The notes beneath the pieces were generated by a model. The model ran no database searches. It was given only the letters and a program-made list of their open reading frames with translations, and was not told where the DNA came from. A stretch of DNA of 64,000 nt. Source: Episyrphus balteatus. Lineage: Eukaryota > Arthropoda > Insecta > Diptera > Syrphidae. The DNA is taken from the NCBI RefSeq assembly GCF_945859705.1, contig NC_079136.1, positions 97,959,120-98,023,119 of the forward strand, read 5' to 3'. Positions 23,098-38,000 of this stretch are shown in pieces. Position 1 is the stretch's first letter, and the number at the start of each line of letters is the position of its first letter. A program made the position numbers and the translations under genes.

Positions 23098-26000
23098 CTG
23101 AAAAAAAAAATAAGAGAATATAATTAAACTTATTAATATTTGAACATTAAAAATAATTAAGAATATTTATGAAAATACATAAATAAAATAAATACAAAAA
23201 ACAAAGCAATTAAATGCCTTCAACACATTGTTTCACTCATCTAGCTGAAAATATTTACTTAAAATAATGAAGTCAATGAAAAACTCCACTTGGGACGAAG
23301 GGAAAGATGGTCTTTATCTCCAAAACTGTAAGCTTAACCGAATGTTTTGGGAAATTGTTATCCCTTGTTGTACATAATTTGCTATGTGCAAACATTATTT
23401 TAGATGTTATGTCATTTTACTTTTTAGTTGTAGGCCATCAAATATCCAATAGTTTGGTATACTTTTGATGATCATATGACTTTTAAGTCCAAAATTACGG
23501 AACTCAACAGCACAGTCCAGTGCAGCTGAAATTTAATGCACATCCTATTTATTTTACAGAAAAGTCCTATTATTACATTATGTCACATTATCATGGTTAT
23601 TTTCTCAAATGAGACAGGAGTGATCTTAAATTCAAGGTACCTATGGAATAAAGTGTTTGAGGGGACGATTTGGAGAGAGATTTTCTGAAGTCTATCTGTC
23701 AACCCGCGAACCTTTTACAGGTGAGTCATAAATGTTCTGGAGTAAAATCTGCTTAACAACACTTACGGAGCTAGTGAACTTTGTCAGACCATCGTTAAGT
23801 GCCCAAAGATACTTGACTGATATCCTCAAACAGCATGAGGTTCCAATCACCCCTAGATTTGGTCCACCTGCTTCCATTTTTTTTTTTCTTTTTTTCTTAA
23901 AAAACAAATATTATTTTGATATCAGTTTTCAGACCTTGAATTGTCAAATGTAGTCCATCGAATTATAAAGCCATTTAAAATAATGCAACAATAAAAGATG
24001 TTTTTTTCCATATAAAATACGAAAAAGACCTAAAATCGTTTTAGTTGGTAAAAACAGGTATGTGAGAGGTTTCGCTTGGCTTCGTCCCTCCCAACCATTT
24101 TAGCATGAGGCAAGGGTAGTTTCCTAAAAAAATTGGCTTAAAATAGGAAACAAATTTATAAAAAAAACAACGCCAACACCTACAATATTGTGCTTTACTT
24201 TCTTACACTAAAAAAATATTCTCTAATGCTGTGATTAAACTAAGTTTTTTTGATGAACAGTTTTTTAAAGATGAACGCTGAAAAGCGAAACAAACATTTT
24301 TTCTTCGCGTTACTTTTGAGCAGGAGTGTATTAAAAAAATTAAGTAAATTCCATTTAATGAATAAATGATGTATTTCATTCACTGTCGGTCGCCACTTCA
24401 CTTTACTGCGTGAAATATAAAATTTGATAACTCAATTTTAATAAGATAAACTTTATTGAAGGCAGATCGTTAAAAGAAAGGATCTTACAACCTAAACTAT
24501 GCAATTTCCCTACGACTACTTATGCACGACTAATACGGGAAAATAATTGAAAACATCCTAATATCTAAACCAGAAAGTCAAAATCCCTAACAGCTGGAAA
24601 TTTCTCGTATAGACTATGGTATTAAATTAAATTGAAGCCGATTAAAAATCACTTAATACGGATCATCCCAATGCATACCACGTTTCTTATCATTCATAAA
24701 ACACTTGATTGAAAAGAGCAATCTCCAGTGAATTTTCCCTACTTGAGAATCTTAGTGTCCTCTTCAAATTCATATGGTGATACTAAGCCAACAGAAAATA
24801 AAAACGAAACATCAGTTAGTTAAAAACGGACATCGGTAATTTAAAGGGATTTTAGTATTATATTTTCTATTCAGGCTCTATCACTCATCAATTAATACTC
24901 ATTTGAAAGATTAATTTGTAAAAAGATAATTCTAGTGATTGAATATCAAATCGTACTCACCTTGTTTTTAGAAATGGCATTATAATGCCAGCGGCTGTTG
25001 CCACTAATAGTAAAACTACTTGCAATACAGTTAAAACTACATTAATTAATTTAACAACAAGTGCACGGGCATTCGAATTGTCAATTCCTTCAACTGTGAC
25101 ATATTGTTGTTGCGATAAGTGTTCCATTTTAGAAATCTATTGAACAAAAAACAAATACTCATTTAAATGAATCATCAAGTTCTGTTTTTGTTTAGTAGCA
25201 CTTACTCTTGTTTGGCAATTTTCTAAAACTTCGTTAACATCTCTCAGTCTCTCGTCACTTTGATATTGTACCTTTTCCTCCATATCGGCTATAGTTTGTT
25301 TGAGATTTTCAATTTCATTCTAAATCATACACAAAATAATATTTATACTCTGTTAATATTTGTTAACAAAAATAAATCTTTAAAATAATTTTACTTGGTG
25401 TAATTCGGTTAGATCATTGATTTGTTCTTCTAAGCCTTCGGCACGATAGCGTTCACTTTCCAGCGTTGCAGTCAAATTGTTGAACTCTTTTTGTGTATTC
25501 TAAAAACATTGGGCTCATTAGTTAAAATATTCGAAATATAAATCTCATTTTAAAATAAAAACCTCTAATCTTTCGACTCGTTCTTTGAGCTTTTCAAGCT
25601 CATCATTTCTTTCTTGTAGTTGTGTTAGAATAGTTTTATAAATAACATTATATTGGCTGGCTCCCGATTGGCTTTTTCCAGAACTGTACACAGTGATATA
25701 TTTATATTGGAAAACAAATTAATTTCAGTGCAAATAAACATACCCAGCTGGAATACTTTCGCTGGTAACACTACTGCACTCGCTACCATTGTCACTATTG
25801 AATTTCCCACTTCCAGCTCCACCCGTATTACCAGATCCTGTCGATTGCGCGGGTATATTGCTAGCATTGTTAGGCGTTGATGTGCCATATACATCAGAAG
25901 AATTCACTGGCATATTGAGGGCATTTAATTCAGCTTCTAATAAAGGAAATAAAAAACAATAAATATCAATAAACATAAAACTTGTTGGTAGTTGAAACTT

Positions 26001-29000
26001 TTATTTAAATTCCAATTAAAATGAAAGTCTCATGCGAAGAAATATGAGAAATTCATTCATACAGAATAAAATATACAGGATTTTGACCGCTGAGCATATT
26101 GAAAATTGTAACCATTTGAAGAAAGGCTTAATAATCTATTATATTATATATTTTATATATATTTTTTTAACTAATTTTCAAGAAAGGAGGAACCTACGAC
26201 TTTCTACAAAGCTGTACGGCAAACATTAATTGGACTTTCCTATGGCATTTACACTTTTGAAGGGTTTTTGTCAAGTTCTGGCAAGAAGTATAGCCCCGCA
26301 AAAAGTTGAGGTCGAATTTTGAATCCAGAAACTCCGTGGTGAGAGCCACGGGGTACTAATAATGCCGGGTGATAATGTCGTCATCATAGCTACTTTAAGT
26401 GATGAATAACCAAAGGGTAAACAAAAAGTAAATGCGGCGTTATTTTTGAAAGTAGTACAAGCCTACTCTTGGAAAAAAAAAATGAGTTAATGTTCAATTA
26501 ATAAATATATTTCCACCCTCTTATTATGTTATTAATCACAAGCCCAACACAGCATTATATTCTTCTTTTTTTTGTCTAATTTTAATTTATTTAACTAAAT
26601 AATAAACTTGATTATTATAAAAATAAGTAAGTTCTCTTTAAATATAATTTTACTTTTAACACCTAAAAAGGTTTAATTAGTAAAAAAAAAATTCTATACA
26701 AATATGGACTTATATTTACATATGTAAGTTTAGTTTTTATTTTTTTCATAATTTGTATTATTAATAAAAGTGGTATGGGCCCATTTGGGGGTAAAAAAAC
26801 AGTAACTTTCTTTGAGAATTTTAATAAATTCAATAGCATTTAAAAATTTAACATCTTAGTAATCTTACATGCACCACTTAACATTAAGCTATTTTTGTTA
26901 AAACTTTAAAACGCAAACCCTTAAATATCTCAAAACATGAAAAAATGGACTTATATTACTTTCAAATACAACGGCTCAAACACTTTCTCCTAAAGTATTT
27001 CTAGAATGTGCCTACGTGTGACTTTTTTAACAGTAGGAACATTTGTGGTATAGGCCATAATCTGTACCTGGGAATGGGTGCAAAGATAAATTGGTATCCG
27101 TACACCAAGACAAAAAAAGGAACAGAGCTAAGAACGATATATAAAAAGAAGGAAATATCACTGATTTATCGATCAACCCAAAATAAAATAATGCTTAACA
27201 AACATTACTTAAGCATGTTTGAGAGTATGGAAAAGAGGAATAACCAAACAATATGGTTAAGTAAATCCTATTCCTCAGATCTCAGGTCAGCTTCCGTGGT
27301 GGTATGAAAATGTACTTAAAGTCTTCACTTGACCTAGGTCTGTCAGACATTCTTTGTGAACCCTGTCATGAAACATATTTCCGTTTGAACACTTTTTTTG
27401 CTTTTTTTACTTGATACAGCTATAGGGCAACATTAAGAGTTTGTCTGTCTCCTTCTCGAGCTACAAACTAGTAGTGAAGCGATTTACTTCACACTTATTA
27501 GTTTTGGGATATTGATGATTTGTAGAGAACAATTTACATCCATTTTTAGGAATAAAATTACGCATAATAACCAATATTTTTCTCAAAAACGGCTCAATTT
27601 TGTTTGTGATTAATTTTGCAAATAGGATCCTACTTTTTAATTTAAATGTTAACTGTTATTAACGTTAATTTTTTTTTCAATTGATCGATGAAAAAATGCA
27701 TCCCAAAGTACTTTTATTATAAAAAAAAGTTTGACCCAGTCTTGCATTTTTATTTGATTCAACAGTTCAATCTGCAACTGTGTTGTTTGTACAAAGTTTG
27801 AACGAAATGAACGGAACAGTGATTGGAAGAAGTTTAAGGGAATCACCCTTTAGTTGAATAGCGTGATTCCATAAAACATGAAATTTGTGTACATAGAAAT
27901 TCATAAAACAAAATTTGTGAAGTATATTTCTGTAATGTTTGAGAAAACATGTTATTTGAAGAATATTTTGATAATATTATTGTTCATTATATTTTACTAT
28001 GAAAGCTGTATCGTCACCAGCATCAAACATTGTAGCAATGTTAAAAAAAAAAATTGGTAAATATTATGTTATTTACAGTCATTCAAAAGATGTATTATTT
28101 ATAAATGTATCATAAATAAATAAATATAAAGAAAAAAGTATTAAATATACGTTTTCAGAAATCTAAAGTTCTTTGTTTATTTTTACAAAAAAAAAACGAC
28201 ATATTTTACGATACAATTTTTAAAATCTTGATTTTCAAATGTTTTGTACAAGCTCTATACAGCCTTGGCCAAAAGTATTAGGCACCCCTTAACACTGAAA
28301 GTAACTGAAGCAAATTGTACAAAACTTTAAGTATTCACAGTTAGAAGGCTTGAGTATAATGCTGTGAGTATATAGTGAGAGTGCGTTGAGAAAAAACTAC
28401 TTGTGTTCAAATCCTTGTACCTGCTTTTTGCAACAATATATTCCAGAGAAATTTGGTGCTGAAGAAGAAGCATGATTTCCTTAATACATGGGAGGAAAAA
28501 TTAAGACTTGGGGTTTCATTCTTCCCGACTTATTTAAAAAATTTGTGATAAAAAATAGTAAAATCGGCCCAAAGCCACATTCAAACAATATGAGTACCAA
28601 TGGATAAATTGTTAAAGTTGTATATATTTAAGACACCCACGTGCATTACGACGTCTTTTCAGCACCCTTAGGGATTCTTATTTTCATTTGATTTTAGTGG
28701 TGGAAATGAAAATTTAGTACATTTTTAATTAATATTGTTGAATTATAAAGTTTTAAAATAGTGAATTTCATAAATAAACATACAAACCTAAACAAAACAC
28801 TACAACAAAAACTTAGAGCTACTATCACAATTTATTATCACAGACTTAATTAATTACAACATTCGTCTTGGAGAAAATGCATGGAAAAACTGAACACAAA
28901 CTCAAAAGCTTAACTAAAAGAACTTTCAAATAGCTTTTTAAGTCATTTATGTTTAGATTAGAACATCTCAAAACCACTTATTAAATCAAAACAAAGTATA

Positions 29001-32000
29001 AAGAACATGGAGAAAAAGTATAAAATAGTTTAAGAAAATAGTTTTCTCTTTTTCAATAAAATAAAACTTGAATCATAGGAAAAGAAGTTTTCACTCAAAA
29101 TCAAAGCTACCACAACAAAATTTAGCAACAATTTCTCCAATCTTTCTTTTATACATATATTTTTGAAGACTGTGTACGTTCTTCTTAATCAGTCAGACGA
29201 AATTTACAAAAAATTAACAGAAATATTTCCATAACATATAACCAATATAGAAATTTATTTGACTAAGATTGACCTTTAAAACTCCAAAGTTAAAAAAAAA
29301 AAAAAAACAGTGGCTTATATAATACTAATGGGTGAAACATTAAAAATAAAGTTTCATTGAAAGAACAAAACTTATTCAAATGAAATGATTTATTGTTAAA
29401 TAATATCCTGCAAGTTTTCCATTTTAAAACTAAAACATCAACTCCTTTGACTTTTCGAACAAAAAAAAAATTGTTTCAGTGACACAGTGCACATACATGC
29501 AGAATCTACCTACCTGTTATTTGGTTGATATTATCGGCACTCCCAAATTTATTTTTAATTAAATGTGCAAATTCTCTTGGTTTTGACATCACTGAACCAG
29601 AAAATCCTGTTATACCATCACGAATGTTACCACCAACATTTCTGAAAAGCAATTTGCAAAATTATTTTTTAAAACTCTTAGGACTTTAGTTTTTTTTTTC
29701 AATTGATTTTTCTCTTTTACCTCAAACCCTGACCCACATCTCGTAACACCTCTCTAGGTTGCCGGTGTTGGCTCTTGTTATGAAATTGATGATTTTGTAT
29801 ATCTTTGGACCGTTTCGTATAGCTATCGAGTTTTTTCTGCAATTGGGCAATTGTGTGTGCGCTCTTTTGATTCTTTTTCTCAAAGACAGCCTATAATTAA
29901 AAAAAAAAATTGATACAAAAAAATAAAAACATATCAACAATCAAAAGCGTGCTTTCTTTATCTCATCATACTCACCTTTATTCGTTGTAATTGCTGCTTA
30001 TCAGCACTAGCGGCTAATTTGAGATATTCATTGACATTATCTACAAACGAAATGTTATCATATTTAATTAAATGATATAAGTTCAGGTGTGTTACTAATA
30101 AATTATTACTCACCGTCTCTGGCAGTTTGTTCTTTGCGAATTGATTCCTTTGTACACTGAATTTTTGTACTTAGTCTATCTATGGCCTGCAGGCTTGTTG
30201 TCCTTTCATGACGTCGGTGATGTTTTTTATTGCTATCGGTTAGTAGTGTTGGAGGGTTACCGTCGGGTTCGTCCGATGCAAACGATTGATGACAAAGATC
30301 TTCGTTGCCTGTTATAAGAAAATTTTAATAAATATTTATTAGTAAAAGTTGAAATTAAAGTTTTTTTTTAATTTACAATAATTATAAAATCCAATTGGAA
30401 CACCACGCAGTTGGTGCAGTAAGGACACAAGCATATGGAAACTTTAAAATCCTTAAGACCAATTTGCGCCAAATACCGCACACACTACTCATAAAGTTAC
30501 CCAAAGAGAATTCAATCAAACTGAAAGCCTAAACATATTCTCATACTTTTTCAGTTAAAATTCAGTATGACAGGTATTGGCGATAAGATTCGCCGCGTTT
30601 AAAAGACTGATAAAATTTTATTTCTTACTACTTGTTATCTTAAGAAGTTTTATTATGTTAACTATACAGTATACGCCCAGTATAATTACATGACATTATC
30701 ATTCATTTGATTTTGAATTCAATAAAATTGCACAATACTTCCGAAATTAGGTTCAAGGGTCTAATGTTTATAGAATTTCAAGTATAACACTGTGAAATTG
30801 TTTTAGAGGAGGAATGCAAGATACTATCACGTTGGACTATTGGAGACATGGCGCATGCAAGTGGAAGGAGAACTCAATCAACCTGGCAAGCAATACCAGA
30901 TAGAATGAGAATACACCCTCAGTTGAAATACTATTTCAGGATAATCTAAAATGAATTTTTGTCTTCATAGCCACCATAATAGTCTTCACTTCATTTACTA
31001 ATAAATGTAAATTATAGTAAACCAATTAAAAGAAATAACATAATATCAAAAATGTCTCACCATAAATTTTGTCATCAAATTGAAACCACAAAATCGATAA
31101 TAAATCATCAAACTCTTTGTTTTAAAATGACGATTGATATTAGTCTTTGTGAATCATCATTAGTTTAACTTGAAAAAAATATTTATCATTCTAATTCATA
31201 AGCACACTATCAAAATGTGTGACCAGTTCAAATGTCGACTGTCAACAAATTGATTTGGAAATTGTAATTGTCTTCTGTACACAATTTCTCGGAAAATTTT
31301 AGCAATTTTCGGAAAATAACTGACAATCTATTTTCAATTCTGTGGAACATAAAAAATTTCTGTTTTTTCTGTTTTAAATGTGCCCTCGAATGACGGGTGC
31401 CTACATATTATGCAGATTGGGATTCGATGAAGCAAAATATGGCCCATAATAACCCAGCCAAACAACCCAAAATGCATTTGAATACAGAAATGGCAATGCA
31501 ATGTTGTGACGAGCTGTTTTTTGGAATGGTCTATGTGGAGCCAGCCAACAAAAATGGATCGGATTAAACTGATCATAATAGATCTCTGATATGGGAACGA
31601 TCCGAAGAACTTGATTGGTTAAATCAGCTAAGAAGGTGAAAGTTTTTAAATAAGCTGCGTTCCTTTGGAAATATTTATCTACTTTTTAGTACTTAAAACT
31701 ACTTTGATCTACTTTGCTATACTGAAAAAGTAGTTGAAAGCAGCTTTAAGTACTAAAAAGTAGATAAATATTTCCAAAGGAACGCAGCTATAGTCTGCTA
31801 AATATCGCGATCTCAGCCCTATTGGAATTGGAGAATTTCAAAACCACTTATTCTAGAACATAATTTGTAGGACAAAATTTGAAGAGCACTCACTTTACAA
31901 ATTTGGTCCCTGGCACATTTACCAAATTGCGTTTTATAAAACAGGACTTAAGACTCACTTAACCAATTTAGGTGAAAGTAACGTGTTTGAAAATTAAATC

Positions 32001-35000
32001 GAAATGAGAAATCATCGATGTATTAGTATTAGACTGCACCGGATAAAGAGACTGAATTTAGAACAGTCAGTATGTACAGTCAATATGGACTCATGAATAA
32101 TCTAATAAAAAAATTGTGACGTTGTCTAATTTTCCATTCGCTGATTTTTAAATTAGTCGTCTAAATAATTAATTTATAGAAAAAAAAAGAACGAATATTA
32201 ATAATAAAGAATATACTCTGCGTGGGTAGTTAAAATTCTTTTCCTGAGTTTTTTAGATCACCTGTGGTATTTTTTTATTATTTTATTTTTCCGCATATCG
32301 CAAAACTCAATGAAAATTGGAACGTGAGATATCACAACACATTCTCACTTTGTCACAATCGATTGAAAAATCACTTTATAGACAGGACAGGTGCTAAATG
32401 ACAATGTATCTTGCAAACTTTCATGTCAATCAACAACACTGATGTCATTTGAAATATTTGCATGTTAAAAACTGACACAAAAATACGTCTGAAAAATAGT
32501 TGCAAAATGAAAATCTAATTGATTGAAAGAAAAATGAGATTTTTAGTTGTGAGATCTCACATTATTATGATAGTAGAAGATTCCGCCATAGGACGACCTG
32601 TCCTCATCGTTATACCAGTTAAGAGTTAAGGAAATAGTTGGCAGATGGGTTGCCTGGCGACATCCTGTCAAGGCATAGGTTTGAAACGCTTTAAAGTTTA
32701 TTTTTTGAGTTTTTTCGTCAACGCTACCCTGCTTATATGGTAAGTCTTAGAGGTGTAAAAATAAAATAAAAATTTGAATATTCAGGATTTTTAGAAATTT
32801 GAAATTTTAGTAGGGTAAACTGAGGTGAATTTAGAAAATGGTCAAAAAGCTATATTTTTCAAAAAAAGTGGTAGAAAAAAGATTAATACTGGAATCGATA
32901 GATATTGTTAATAAAAGTCACACATACAAATACAAAATGTATACAAAAATCTATTATTCGAGATATGGACGTTTAACCTTCCGATGACAATAGGGGTGCT
33001 ATACTACCCCAGACTTGGCTCGGCAAAAATCCTTGTATCAAACCCTCCTAGTGGGTGCCGGGCGGTAATGATCACCACAGTTTTTATCTTGTTCGTTTTT
33101 GGCAAGATGGGGATCAGCTAAGGTAAGGTTGCATAGCTGTGTTGTTCCTTAACTCCTCAATAGTTAAACAACCAGAAATGCAATTTTACCATCGATACAA
33201 GGTTCCTAATTTTCAGTGGTGGGGTGAGCGCTATCATAATCCGTGCCGAAGAAATGGAAGGCTGGGGGACAAACCAGTCGCGAACGAGCTCTTTCGGACG
33301 CCTTGGCAGGGTCCGTCATATATTTTTGCCTTGCCCCGGTAATCGGCTCTGCCGGGGTTGACCTTTCCTTTCCGACCTACTCGTGGGACTCAAATTTTTT
33401 ATAAATCAAATTCAAATATGGACAGAAAAGACAAAACAGACGCTACTACATCCTCCGATATGGAGGATGAACTTTTGGCCTCGAGCCAGGAAACAATCGT
33501 CGATTGTTCAGTTAATGCTGGAGGCACTAGCATTTCTGAGCAATCTTCAAAAATTGGAAATACAGGTGGTACCAGCCATAGTACCCCTGTGTTTCGACCC
33601 GTACCAAACCCAATAAAGCCTTCGGGTAGCAAAGCCAGCCAAAGCGATGCTACCCATCGTAAGAAACGAACAGCGAGTTCGCATCGTAGAGCGGATTTCA
33701 AGAGGGCTTCCTTCATTCTTGGCAAGATTGCTAAAAATGAGGAAGCTGGAACTCCCCACGAGAACGATGCCGCTGACAAAATCAAATATGGGAAGATTGT
33801 TGAAGAGTACAACAATCTTCTCATTGAGCCAAAAAAGACCGTCAAGAGAAATAGGTCTCGTGAGGAAGCTAATCCTCCTCAGAAGAGATCTAAAACCGGC
33901 GGCACTACTAAGAAAACACCACCTCAGGGAGCGGCGCAATCGCGCACTTTAAGTGAGATTGTCAGAGACGATCTTCAAGTGGCGATTGTAGATGAGCTCT
34001 CCACTGACAACAGAGCTCTGACGTCAGTGTGGAACTCCATCGAGGCTAAGCTCTCTGAGATGGTGTTCCTTTATACCCTAACAGCAACTGAGGGACCCTA
34101 CCCGAGTTTTGACTCTGGTGAGATGCTCAGGGGATACAGGGTAATCAAGTGCGAGGATGAGTTTTCTAGGGGTTTCCTTAGTAAAAGTATTGCTGAGATC
34201 AGCAATAAATGGGATGGCTTGAAGCTCAAGCTTATCCCAGCTAAGGAAATACCTAGACAACCGCTTGCTCGCATTTGGCTGCCCCTCATGAGTATCAAGC
34301 CAAGTGGACCGGAACTGATTCGTAGTCTTCAGAGGTTAAACCCGCTGATTCCGATGCATGACTGGGTAGTCATTAAGACTGAGGAACCGCAAAAGAACAG
34401 CGCGTCTTATCTTCTGAGGATCTGCGAAGTCAGCCGTGGGGCTCTCGATAAAGCCGATTATAAGCTTCGTTTTGGCATTAGGAATGTCAAAATTAAGGTT
34501 CTGCAGAGTCAGGAAATGGACCCTAACCTGGTTGAGGATATCGTTGAGGTTGACGATGTCTCCAAAAAGGCTGGGACCTCCGGCAAGGTGCCGGTAACTG
34601 ACTGTGCAGGATCTTTCACGAATTAAAAACATGCTGCGCGTCATTCAGGTTAATCTGAAGCACTCGAAATGTGCCTCAGATAACCTGAGAGTTTTCCTAA
34701 GGGAGGAAAACTTCGATGTGGGCATGATCCAAGAACCCTGGGTAAATGGCCTTCAAGTGAGAGGCCTCCGAGACAGCCAATATGACCTTTTTTATAAGCC
34801 CGTCAGTTCGAACCAAGGTAAGCCAAGAACATGTATTTTAGCTAAAAAACACTTAAAAGCTTTTTTGTGTCCCAATTTTAGCACCTCTGATTTAACAGTT
34901 ATTAAATTAGAGGGTTCAAATACCGACAGCTTACTTTTGGCCTCGGCGTACATGGCACATGACCAGCAGTCACCGCCGGATGAGGTACGCAGACTGACAT

Positions 35001-38000
35001 CTGAAGCCAATACATCAAAGACTAGCCTACTCATTGGGTGTGACGCAAATGCGCGGCATACACTATGGGGTAGTTCAGAAATCAACGAACGAGGTGAGTC
35101 ATTATTTGATTATATTATTGAAAATAACCTAATTATTTGCAATAGAGGTACTACTCCAACCTTCACTTTCCCGAGTTCGGGTAACTATGAAGGGTGGGAG
35201 GATGTACTGGATCTTACTCTCATAAATAATTGCTCCGATTTGCAGGTTGAAAATTGGAGAGTTTCGCCCTTAAAATCTTTTTCAGATCATAGTTGGATCC
35301 TCTTCCAACTTAATTTTGAAACCAAAATCCCAACCCCCTATAGAAATCCCAAAAGAATTGACTGGAAGAAATTCAGTCAAATTTTTAGCGCAAAGCTACG
35401 CAGCATACCTAATCTGAGTACAGATACGGTTGCGGATCTTGAGTCAAATGTTTTGAACTTTGAAAGATCGATGATCACTGCCTTCAAGGCTTCGTGCCCG
35501 GTAAGACATAGTAGCAAAACTTTTCCTCCTTGGTGGAATGAAGACTTGTCTAATTTAAGGAAAATGACTAGAACAATCTTCAACATCTGCCATAAACACA
35601 AATTCTATCAACCCTATAAGGACTGTTTAAGAGTCTATAAGCATACTATAGCATCATCCAAAAGAGAAAGCTGGGAGGAATACTGCCATTCCATTGAAGA
35701 TATAAAGGACTCCGCCAGGCTTAGCAAAGTTCTATCGAGGGAACATACCAATCCCTCATTCCTTAAAAAGCCTGACGGATCCTGGACTATATCTCCAGCT
35801 GAGTCCCTGGAACTACTGATGACTACTCATTTTCCGGGGTGTGAAGACAATACCTCTGAAGTGAACATAAATCCCACTTTGCTGTCAGTTACGGCAGAAC
35901 AAGTTAACTCCCTGATAACAAGAGAAAATATAGCCTGGGCTATTAGCACCTTCTCTCCATATAAGTCTCCAGGCCCTGATGGTATTCTGCCTATCATGCT
36001 ACAAAAGCAGCAAGAGATAGCAGTTACGTGGCTTGAAAAAATCTTTAAAGGCTGCCTTCTTCTTAACCATGTGCCCAAGTCGTGGAGACAAGTAAGCGTG
36101 GTTTTCATTCCCAAAGTGGGAAAAAGAGGGCATGAATCCGCGAAGGATTTCCGGCCAATCAGTTTAACATCTTTTCTACTCAAAACCTTGGAGAGAATTC
36201 TTGAAACCCATATTAGAGAGATCTTTAAAAGATGTCCTTTGGAGAGTTCGCAGCATGCTTACATGAGGGGCAAATCTACGGAAACAGCCCTCCATGAAGT
36301 CGTTCGAACAATTGAGAACTCGATCCATTTTAAAGAATATACCCTAGCTACCTTCTTAGATGTAGAAGGAGCTTTTAACAATGTCCTAACCGAATCTATT
36401 CTCGAGGCCCTAGTGACTTTTGAAGTAGAAGACTACATCAGAAGTTGGATTATTTCAATGCTAAAAGAGAGAAGAATTCAAGCAAGTTTAGGAAATTCAC
36501 ACTGTTATAAATGCGTCAACAGGGGTACGCCTCAGGGTGGCGTTCTTTCCCCCCTTTTATGGCTCCTTGTTATGAACAATATCCTCGTGAAGCTTGAGAG
36601 AAGTGGAGTGAAGGCAGTGGCATATGCGGATGATCTGGTTGTACTTGTATCAGGAAAATTTTTACCCGTGATCAGTGAGATCACTGACACGGCTTTGAGA
36701 AGAGTTAGCAACTGGGCTACAAGCTGTGGCCTAGGAGTTAATCAAAGTAAAACGGAACTGATGCTTTTTACAACTAAAACCAAAATCCCTGCCTTCCCTC
36801 TACCTCAGCTTAACGGCCAAATCTTATCACTTTCTTCTAGCGCAAAATATTTAGGTGTAATTTTGGACACTAAACTGAGCTGGAAGCTAAATATAGAAGA
36901 GCGGGTTAAGAAAGCGAGCATTGCTTTCTATGCCTGCAGTAAAACCTTTGGGAAAAAATGGGGCCTTAAATCAAAAATGATTCTATGGACTTACACAGCG
37001 GTTGTAAGACCCATTCTTACCTACGGCGCCATTGTTTGGTGGCCTGCTCTAAGTAAAGCATACAACATCAACAAACTTAAGAAAATCCAGAGAACGGCAA
37101 GCGTAGGGACGACTGGAGCCCTCCCCGGTCGTGCCCCACTGAGGCTCTAAACGTTCTCTTGCACCTTTTACCCATAGACCTTCATGTCAAATACCAGGTG
37201 TCTTGTAGCGTATTAAGGCTAAAAGAAACCGGCTGTTGGAAGGTAAAACCTTTTGGTCATAGTGACATAACTAATTTAGTACCATCAGATATGTTTCTGA
37301 CCCCTACCGACTATCACACTCCTACCTTGAACACTGTAAGGAATTGTAAGGTCAGCTTCCCGTTGAGGACAGACTGGGAAGATGGAATTGTGACGAGAGA
37401 CTTCGACACTTGTATTTTCACTGATGGCTCAAAAATGGACTGTGGGGTCGGTGCGGGTGTCTATCATGAATCCCTTAATATTTCAAAATCCTTTCGACTT
37501 CCAAATTTTGCAAGCGTGTTTCAAGCAGAATTACTCGCAATTAGGGAAGCTTGCAAAGTACTAAGAATAAATTTAAATCAAACCCAGAATGTAGCTATAC
37601 TAACAGATAGTCAGGCAGCTATAAAAGCAATCTCTTCAGTCATGACATCATCCAAACTGGTTCAGCAGTGCAGAGAGCAACTCTCAATACTGAGCGAAAG
37701 CCTCACAATCACTCTAGTCTGGATCCCAGGACATAGTGGTTTTGAGGGCAACGAAAAGGCAGATGAACTGGCCAGGCAAGGATCGGCCCTTCATGAGTCG
37801 CTAGCAGAAGCAGTTAACATTCCAATAGGAGTCATGAAGGGCAATATCTTCTCAAACTATTTAAAAAAAGCAAATAATAGGTGGCATAGTTTAGATAGCT
37901 GCGTCATATCTAGGAAAATATGGCCCACTTATAATAAATCCAAAACCAATGATTTAATCTCCAGACCCAGAAAAGATATTAGCAGAATCGTTGCGGTGTG

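Noticed and set aside
25625..25976. Overlapping frames on both strands around 25.6-25.9 kb
   Set aside because: Apart from the spliced TMCC exons, these are extensions into introns or complementary shadows.
27008..27307. 99-codon plus-strand frame inside a TMCC intron
   Set aside because: No recognisable motif, promoter or splice site; Lys/Asn/Ser-rich composition typical of random AT-rich sequence.
31334..31830. Possible mariner/Tc1 remnant (RDLSPIG word and nearby frames)
   Set aside because: Only a few residues resemble the 'SPDLNPIE' motif; no termini and no second motif in frame.
33399..36183. Minus-strand frames of 97-148 codons within the LINE
   Set aside because: They are antisense shadows of ORF1 and ORF2, which have recognisable domains on the plus strand.
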